This document shows, one piece after another, positions 32,108-37,020 of a stretch of DNA of 37,020 nucleotides. Location of the stretch: contig JAQGMI010000168.1 of NCBI GenBank assembly GCA_028292435.1, forward strand, positions 1-37,020, read 5' to 3'. This stretch comes from Betaproteobacteria bacterium (lineage in GTDB: Bacteria; Pseudomonadota; Gammaproteobacteria; Burkholderiales; SG8-41). The notes under the pieces are model-generated. The model did not search any database. It saw nothing but the letters and a program-made list of their open reading frames with translations, and was not told the DNA's origin. A program made the translations under genes and the position numbers. The stretch's first letter is position 1; the number at the start of each line of letters is the position of its first letter.

Positions 32108-33322
32108 ATGCGGATCCTTTACGTGTCGGACGTGTATTTCCCGCGGGTCAACGGCGTCTCGACATCGATCCACACGTTCCGTCGTGAGCTGCACGCGCTC
32201 GGTCATGACATCGTACTGGTGGCGCCCGCATATCCCGAACTATCGGCGGTCGAAGAAACGGACATCGTCCGCATCGAGTCGCGGGCAGTGCCTTTCGATC
32301 CTGAAGATCGCCTGATGGGGACGCGAGCACTGCGCCGCCTGCCTGCGGCTATGGGCCCGCGCGGCTTCGATCTTGTGCACGTCCAGACGCCGTTCGCCGC
32401 CCACTATGCGGGTGTCCGAATGGCGCGCGAACTGAATGTGCCCTGCGTCGCCACCTATCACACCTTCTTTGAAGAATATCTGCACCATTACATTCCGTTC
32501 GCGCCGCGGGTGCTGACACGCGCTGCGGCCCGCACGATCTCGCGACGCCAGGGAAATCAAGTCGATGCCTTGGTCGTGCCGTCGCGCGCGATGCTCACTG
32601 CGCTGACCGCCTACGGCGTCAGTTCGCGGATGATGATCCTGCCGACCGGCATTCCGCTCACTGAACAGACGGGCGGCGACGGCCACGACTTTCGTCGCCG
32701 TTACGGAATCCCGCCGGACCGCCCGTTGCTGTTGCATGTCGGGCGCGCCGCGTTTGAGAAGAACATCGATTTCCTGCTGAAGATGTTCGTGCGCGTACGC
32801 GAGCGTCATCCGCGTGCGTTGCTCGCCATCGCCGGCGAAGGACCGGCGCTGCCCCACTTGAAACGCCTGACGCGTCGCCTGAAGCTTGATGCGCATGTTT
32901 ACTTTGTCGGCTATCTCGAGCGGATCCGTGCGCTGCTCGACTGCTATCGCGCGGCCGATCTGTTTGTCTTCGCCTCGCGCACTGAAACACAGGGCCTGGT
33001 GCTGCTCGAGGCAATGGCGCAAGGGCTGCCGGTTGTCGCACTGGCGGAAATGGGAACGCTCGACATTCTCGAAGACGGCCAGGGCGCGTTGATCGCGCCG
33101 CCTGCGGAACAGGACTTCGCCGCACAGGTCTGCCGGATACTCGACTCACCTGCCCTGCGCAAACAACTGGCGGCGTCCGCATTGGCGCATGTCAGGCACT
33201 GGGAAGCGCGCGAACTCGCGCAGCGGCTGGCGGAGTTTTATGCAGTCATCGCGAGCGAGTACGCACATTTACGTCCGGATCGTGCGTCCTCCGCCAGCGG
33301 CTCGGCCGTCGCGCGCGTTTGA
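32108..33322 (+). CDS. GT4-family glycosyltransferase (glycolipid type)
   Basis: A 404-residue GT-B glycosyltransferase. The acceptor domain starts MRILYVSDVYFPRVNGVSTSIHTFRREL, and then LVHVQTPFAAHYAG and ATYHTFFEEYLHHYIPFAP, a pattern seen in diacylglycerol glucosyl- and mannosyltransferases. The donor domain carries LLHVGRAAFEKNIDFLLKMF, AIAGEGPALPHL and the EX7E pair Glu293/Glu301 in TETQGLVLLEA. It is clearly related to the GT4 enzyme at 22197 but not a recent copy. It stands near lipid genes (Mpo1-like protein, aminotransferase, phosphatidylserine decarboxylase), so a membrane glycolipid product is likely. Sugar donor unknown. Confidence 0.85.
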   Translation: MRILYVSDVYFPRVNGVSTSIHTFRRELHALGHDIVLVAPAYPELSAVEETDIVRIESRAVPFDPEDRLMGTRALRRLPAAMGPRGFDLVHVQTPFAAHYAGVRMARELNVPCVATYHTFFEEYLHHYIPFAPRVLTRAAARTISRRQGNQVDALVVPSRAMLTALTAYGVSSRMMILPTGIPLTEQTGGDGHDFRRRYGIPPDRPLLLHVGRAAFEKNIDFLLKMFVRVRERHPRALLAIAGEGPALPHLKRLTRRLKLDAHVYFVGYLERIRALLDCYRAADLFVFASRTETQGLVLLEAMAQGLPVVALAEMGTLDILEDGQGALIAPPAEQDFAAQVCRILDSPALRKQLAASALAHVRHWEARELAQRLAEFYAVIASEYAHLRPDRASSASGSAVARV

Positions 33323-33350
33323 CGTCACGTGCCTGTAATACATCCGTAAA
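33322..33350 (+). promoter_or_regulatory. Candidate PhoB box array upstream of the Mpo1-like gene
   Basis: Three 7-mers in 11-base phase, ACGTCAC (33322-33328), CTGTAAT (33333-33339) and CCGTAAA (33344-33350), resemble repeated CTGTCAT half-sites; the last two match 10 of 14 positions. No good -10 sits at the expected distance, so this is the weakest of the four boxes as a promoter. Confidence 0.33.
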
Positions 33351-33431
33351 CAAAAAGCAGCAATCAACGGGCACTATGCGGCCTTGGAGTCGCAGTCGGT
33401 GATCTTGTGATCAATCTGCAAAGGAGATGTC

Positions 33432-34037
33432 ATGAAAGAATTTTTCGAGTCGCTGCGGGTTCAGCGGTGGGACGACCATCGTTACTATCATCACAGTCGC
33501 ATCAACCAGACGCTGCATCTCGTGAGCGCGCTTAGTTTTTTGCTCGCGTACGCTTTGATCTTCACCGATCCCGTGGTGGCGGCGCTGGTGGGCTGGCTCG
33601 CAGCCATGGTGAGCCGTCAGGTCGGCCATTTCTTTTTCGAACCCAAAGACTACGACGAAGTTAATCAGGCGACGCACGAATATAAGGAAAAGATCAAGGT
33701 CGGCTACAACCTCCAACGCAAAGCCATACTGCTCGGCATCTGGGCGCTTGCGCCATGCATTCTTTATTTCGACCCGGCGCTCTTCGGCCTGCTCGCGCCG
33801 CTCGGCGATGTCGATTTTGTGCATCGCATGGGAATCGTATGGCTGGCGATCGGCATTGGCGGGCTCTTGTTCCGCACCTGCCATTTGTTTTATCTCAAAG
33901 ACATCAGGACAGGGCTCGTATGGCTGGCCAAGATACTCACCGACCCGTTCCACGATCTCAAGCTCTACTACAAGGCCCCCTTCTATCTGTTGCGCGGCGA
34001 GTTGATCGATCCGATGCTCGATAAGCAACACGCCTGA
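33432..34037 (+). CDS. Mpo1/DUF962-like membrane protein
   Basis: A 201-residue protein with about four hydrophobic segments and a strong AAGGAGA ribosome site. Two short motifs resemble the Mpo1/DUF962 family, iron-dependent dioxygenases that shorten 2-hydroxy fatty acids in yeast: YYHHSRINQTLHL (His20/His21, Asn25, His29) and QVGHFFFE (His66, Glu70). A further histidine pair lies later (DFVHRMG, TCHLFYL). The protein lies between a GT4 glycosyltransferase and a class III aminotransferase gene, in the lipid-related cluster. The family link is from motif spacing only; it could be another histidine-rich membrane enzyme. Confidence 0.55.
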   Translation: MKEFFESLRVQRWDDHRYYHHSRINQTLHLVSALSFLLAYALIFTDPVVAALVGWLAAMVSRQVGHFFFEPKDYDEVNQATHEYKEKIKVGYNLQRKAILLGIWALAPCILYFDPALFGLLAPLGDVDFVHRMGIVWLAIGIGGLLFRTCHLFYLKDIRTGLVWLAKILTDPFHDLKLYYKAPFYLLRGELIDPMLDKQHA

Positions 34038-34042
34038 ACGCT

Positions 34043-34076
34043 GCCCGCATAAGCCGCTTCGCAGCCACCTGCGGGC
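34043..34076. terminator. Candidate shared terminator hairpin
   Basis: GCCCGCA (34043-34049) pairs with TGCGGGC (34070-34076) around a 20-base loop, exactly between the convergent Mpo1-like and aminotransferase genes. No T-tract follows. Confidence 0.3.
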
Positions 34077-35737
34077 TAGGCGCAGGCATGCAGGCGCTGC
34101 GCGATCACTTCGCGCAGGATGCCACGCTTGATTGCCTGGTTCGTGAGGCCGGCACTTCGCCACCACCAGCCGTCGCGCTGCATGGCGCGCGCGGCCGCGA
34201 TGAAACGGTCGCACACTGCGACATGGTCGGCATCGCTGTAATTCAAACTGAATATGAGCCGCCCCGTGCCCACCCAGCTCAAGGCAAGGCCGGCGGCGCG
34301 CAGGTAATACTGGAACATCCAGTTGTAACGCGATGGCTGCGTGTAACACACCGTCCAGATCGACGACAGATTGGCAACTTTCACCGGCAGGTCCGCTTCA
34401 CGCAGTTGCAGGTTCAAACGGTCGGCGAGTGCATTCCAGCGCTCGTCGAGATTGAGGTACATATTGCGCACCGCGGGCGTTTCAAGCCGCTCGAGAAAAA
34501 CCTGCATCGCCGCCATCACGTATGGGTGCGAATTAAAGGTGCCGCGCGCAAAACAGATATCGGCCGGACGATCATCGCGAAAGCGCTTCATCCAATGAGC
34601 GCGCCCGCACACTACGCCGACGGGCAATCCGCCGCCGAGCGTTTTTCCGTACGTGACAATGTCCGCGCGTACGCCGAAATATTCCTGAGCGCCGCCGGGC
34701 GCAAGCCGAAAACCGACGAATACTTCATCAAAAATAAGCGCAATGCCGCGTTCGCTGCACACGGCCCTCAGCTCTTTCAGCCATTCGGTATAGCGCGCGC
34801 GGTCGAAATGCGCGCGCCGCATGCTGTCCACCAGCGACGAGTCGCCGGGCGCGGGCGAATTCGGATGCAATGCCTGCAACGGGTTCACCAGCACGCAGGC
34901 GATATCGCGGCGGCTTCGCAGCACGCGCAGCGATTTCGCATCCATGTCGCGCAGCGTGTAGGTCTCGCGTTCTGTCACGGGGTTGCCGACACCCGGCTGC
35001 ACATCGCCCCACCAGCCGTGATATGCGCCGCAAAAACGCACGAGGTGCGTGCGGCGGGTGTGATAGCGCGCGAGCCGCACTGCCTGCATCACCGCTTCGG
35101 TGCCCGACATGTGAAACGACACCTTGTCGAGCCCCGAGATCTGGCGCAAGCGCGTCACGTTCCATGCGACCGCCACGTGATAGCTGCCGAGCACCGGTCC
35201 GAGTCCGGCTACGCGCGCCGCGCCCTCCTCGATACACGACTTGTAAAAGTCGTAGCCGAAAACATTCACGCCGTAGGAGCCGGCAAGGTCGTAAAACTCG
35301 TTGCCATCGAGATCTATCAGCTTGACGCCGTGCGCCGCGCGCACAAACGAGCCACTCTTCAAATGTTCGCGCACATAGCGGCTGAACTGAAACGGCACGC
35401 GATAGGCGCCGGTGAACTCAAGATCGGGAATATTCTGCGCGGCCTCGGCGCTCAGCGCGGCGGTCGCGCCATAGTGCGCATCATAATAAGCCGCGAGCCG
35501 CGCAAAGCCGGACCGCCGCTGCAGGGCAACTTCGGCCGGCGCGCGATCGCAATTGAAAAACGTATCTTCATCGTATTCGTAGTACGGCAACAACGCGGCA
35601 ATGCGACGCGCCATGCGGGCATGCCCTGTCAACGACGGGTGTTTAGCTCGCGACAGTTCGAGCCGCTGTTTGAGCCTGAACAGCACCGCCACGACGGCCG
35701 CCGCGCCCAACGTACCCATGATCAGACTTTCGTCCAT
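34076..35737 (-). CDS. Membrane-anchored class III aminotransferase
   Basis: A 553-residue PLP enzyme of fold type I, class III (glutamate-1-semialdehyde aminomutase/ornithine aminotransferase branch). An N-terminal hydrophobic segment (about 4-21, LIMGTLGAAAVVAVLF) anchors it, followed by about 100 unusual residues before the fold begins around GVKLIDLDGNEFYDLAGSYG. The PLP site has SFHMSGTEAVMQAVRLAR, CGAYHGWWGD, the aspartate in IFDEVFVGFR and Lys365 in VTYGKTLGGGLPVG. Membrane attachment suggests a lipid or long-chain substrate such as a fatty ketone or aldehyde. The phosphatidylserine decarboxylase gene diverges 44 bases away. A GGAGG site precedes ATG 35737. Product unknown. Confidence 0.82.
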   Translation of the reverse strand: MDESLIMGTLGAAAVVAVLFRLKQRLELSRAKHPSLTGHARMARRIAALLPYYEYDEDTFFNCDRAPAEVALQRRSGFARLAAYYDAHYGATAALSAEAAQNIPDLEFTGAYRVPFQFSRYVREHLKSGSFVRAAHGVKLIDLDGNEFYDLAGSYGVNVFGYDFYKSCIEEGAARVAGLGPVLGSYHVAVAWNVTRLRQISGLDKVSFHMSGTEAVMQAVRLARYHTRRTHLVRFCGAYHGWWGDVQPGVGNPVTERETYTLRDMDAKSLRVLRSRRDIACVLVNPLQALHPNSPAPGDSSLVDSMRRAHFDRARYTEWLKELRAVCSERGIALIFDEVFVGFRLAPGGAQEYFGVRADIVTYGKTLGGGLPVGVVCGRAHWMKRFRDDRPADICFARGTFNSHPYVMAAMQVFLERLETPAVRNMYLNLDERWNALADRLNLQLREADLPVKVANLSSIWTVCYTQPSRYNWMFQYYLRAAGLALSWVGTGRLIFSLNYSDADHVAVCDRFIAAARAMQRDGWWWRSAGLTNQAIKRGILREVIAQRLHACA

Positions 35738-35781
35738 ACGAAACCTCCGGGTCCGGTGTACCGCACTGACTTTACAAACAG

Positions 35782-36648
35782 ATGACAGGCGGACCGGGGC
35801 TTCGACGGCGCTGTTTGGAGGAATTAAACTTTCTCGTTACCAACCGCATTCCACGTCACGCCCTGACGCGTTTCATGGGCTGGTTCAGCCGGCTCGAACA
35901 TCCGCTCGTGCGCGACTTATCCATTGCGGTCTGGCGGCGCTGCGCGGACCTGAATCTCGATGAGGCGTCCGCTACGCGCTTCGCCAGCCTGCACGCTTGC
36001 TTCATACGCGAGCTCAAGGAAGACGCGCGCCCGATCGATCCTGATGCCGGCGTACTCGCGAGCCCATGCGATGCGATTGTCGGTGAATGCGGACAGATCG
36101 AGGGTTCGCAACTTTTTCAGGCCAAAGGCTACCCGTACACACTCGAAGAACTGCTCGGCGATGCCGCAACCATTGATCTCGTGCGAAACGGCTGCTATGC
36201 AACCCTGCGCATCACGTCTAGTATGTATCATCGGTTCCACGCGCCATACGACCTGCACATTGAGCGCGTGATGTATTTTTCCGGGGACACCTGGAATGTC
36301 AATCCGATTGCGCTGGAGCGCGTCGAAAAATTGTTTTGCAAAAATGAGCGCGCCGCGATTGTTTCCCGGCTTGCCACGACTGGCGCCCCGTTAGTGCTGG
36401 TGCCGGTGGCTGCCGTGCTGGTTGCAAGCATCAAGCTCGGATTTCTCGACGGGACGCTTAATCTCAGGTCTCGAGGCCAGAATTTGATCGCATGCGATTC
36501 GCGCGTTAACAAGGGTCAGCAACTGGGCTGGTTCGAGCACGGCTCGACGATCATTGTGTTCGCGCCTCCCGGCTTTTCGCTCGGCGCGAATGTGCGAAGA
36601 GGCGTTCGCCTTCGCGTGGGAGAGCCGCTCATGCGCATGCCGCCATAA
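35782..36648 (+). CDS. psd: Phosphatidylserine decarboxylase proenzyme, type I
   Basis: A 288-residue pyruvoyl enzyme that makes phosphatidylethanolamine from phosphatidylserine at the inner membrane. It shows IPRHALTRFMGWFSRL near the start, Asp97 in SPCDAIVGECGQIEG, FQAKGYPYTLEELLG, His150 and His153 in YHRFHAP, the FCKNERAAIV segment and the self-cleavage site H-G-S-T with Ser255, where E. coli has LGST. All catalytic parts are intact. No pssA gene is nearby. Many betaproteobacteria carry a shorter psd elsewhere, so this may be a second, specialised copy. Start is uncertain: ATG 35782 fits the conserved N-terminus but has no ribosome site. Confidence 0.9.
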   Translation: MTGGPGLRRRCLEELNFLVTNRIPRHALTRFMGWFSRLEHPLVRDLSIAVWRRCADLNLDEASATRFASLHACFIRELKEDARPIDPDAGVLASPCDAIVGECGQIEGSQLFQAKGYPYTLEELLGDAATIDLVRNGCYATLRITSSMYHRFHAPYDLHIERVMYFSGDTWNVNPIALERVEKLFCKNERAAIVSRLATTGAPLVLVPVAAVLVASIKLGFLDGTLNLRSRGQNLIACDSRVNKGQQLGWFEHGSTIIVFAPPGFSLGANVRRGVRLRVGEPLMRMPP

Positions 36649-36663
36649 GCAAGACCGATGACG

Positions 36664-36849
36664 CTAAGACGGTTCGCGCGCGCCCCGAGATTGCGGCGGC
36701 GTTTGTGCGGCGGTTCCATCGGCATCTTGCGGCCGCACGACCGACGGCAGTTCCTGCAATGACCTTAATACGAAATACTGGTCCGTCAATGAATCCCAAT
36801 AATCGACCCAGTTCATTTCCTGCGACATCGGGTGATGTGGTGTGTCCAT
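36664..36849 (-). CDS. Small acidic protein, function unknown
   Basis: A 61-residue product starting at ATG 36849, with AGGGAGA upstream. It begins MDTPHHPMSQEMNWVDYWDSL and continues DQYFVLRSLQELPSVV, a short amphipathic helix, then a polar tail. No family recognised. A longer frame upstream to the window edge is possible but less likely. It converges with the psd gene, 15 bases from its stop. Confidence 0.5.
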   Translation of the reverse strand: MDTPHHPMSQEMNWVDYWDSLTDQYFVLRSLQELPSVVRPQDADGTAAQTPPQSRGAREPS

Positions 36850-36958
36850 GATTTCTCCCTCTTGCCAAGTGTGATCGGTTTGTAAGAAGCCGGGACTAGC
36901 GATGCCCGGCTCGTCGCCATGAGTTGGAAAGTACTCTAGAACATTAAGTCGCCTGCGT

Positions 36959-37020
36959 TCAAGCGGCTTTTCGCGAACCTTCATCGACGAGGCGCGAAAC
37001 CCGATCGGCGATGCCCGTGC
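36959..37020 (-). CDS. Possible 3' end of a gene continuing beyond the window
   Basis: A minus-strand frame enters from the right edge and ends TGIADRVSRLVDEGSRKAA followed by a stop at 36959-36961. It looks like a normal C-terminal helix, but only about 19 residues are visible, so it cannot be named. A second open frame across the same edge cannot be excluded. Confidence 0.3.
   Translation of the reverse strand, partial: TGIADRVSRLVDEGSRKAA

Noticed and set aside
34088..35785. 565-residue plus-strand open frame
   Set aside because: Shadow of the class III aminotransferase on the opposite strand; low-complexity His/Arg/Ala composition and no motif.

Overview
This 37 kb window is GC-rich chromosomal DNA from a proteobacterium, most likely a betaproteobacterium of the Burkholderiales/Nitrosomonadales type. 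Support for this is an orphan Bug/TctC-type periplasmic binding protein, a bactofilin, a SWIB protein with a lysine-rich tail, an NnrU protein, and the pairing of ppk1, ppx and Pit/DUF47 genes. Genes are tightly packed on both strands. I see no rRNA, tRNA, CRISPR array, prophage or intact insertion sequence. The assignment rests on gene content recalled from these groups, not on a database search.

Layout. 1-630: gene-free, with a large imperfect palindrome (24-315) and shorter inverted repeats. 0.6-9.8 kb: mixed metabolism, namely a small alarmone-type HD hydrolase, a TauD/TfdA dioxygenase followed by an orphan PIN protein, rlmJ, a glutathione transferase, a membrane GGDEF protein coupled to an exported protein, a PhyH dioxygenase, NnrU, pdxH and a Bug receptor. 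9.8-21.6 kb: D-aminoacylase, bactofilin, phosphate transporter Pit with its DUF47 partner, EamA and MFS exporters, a second TauD-type dioxygenase, SWIB, an EgtB-like enzyme without EgtD, an MgtC-type protein, beta-carbonic anhydrase and an MBL hydrolase.

21.7-36.9 kb is the most coherent part and concerns phosphorus and membrane lipids. It holds diacylglycerol kinase (dgkA), a GT4 glycosyltransferase followed by a metallophosphoesterase that looks like the phospholipase C PlcP, polyphosphate kinase and exopolyphosphatase (convergent), a Tat-exported PhoX phosphatase, and a miniature gene that keeps only the two ends of a phosphite-dehydrogenase-like protein. A lipid-flavoured group follows: a second GT4, an Mpo1/DUF962-like membrane protein, a membrane-anchored class III aminotransferase and a type I phosphatidylserine decarboxylase. 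By eye I find PhoB-box-like direct repeats (7-4-7 spacing) upstream of dgkA, the GT4-plcP pair, phoX and the Mpo1-like gene.

My main hypothesis is a phosphate-starvation lipid-remodelling locus. PlcP would release diacylglycerol from phospholipid, a GT4 enzyme would glycosylate it, DgkA would recycle the remainder, and PhoX, Pit and polyphosphate enzymes would manage phosphate. The genes are seen in the sequence; the joint function and PhoB control are inference. Other points of note are a changed catalytic motif in RlmJ, a strong terminator-like hairpin inside a small coding gene, and structured leaders before bactofilin and ppk.
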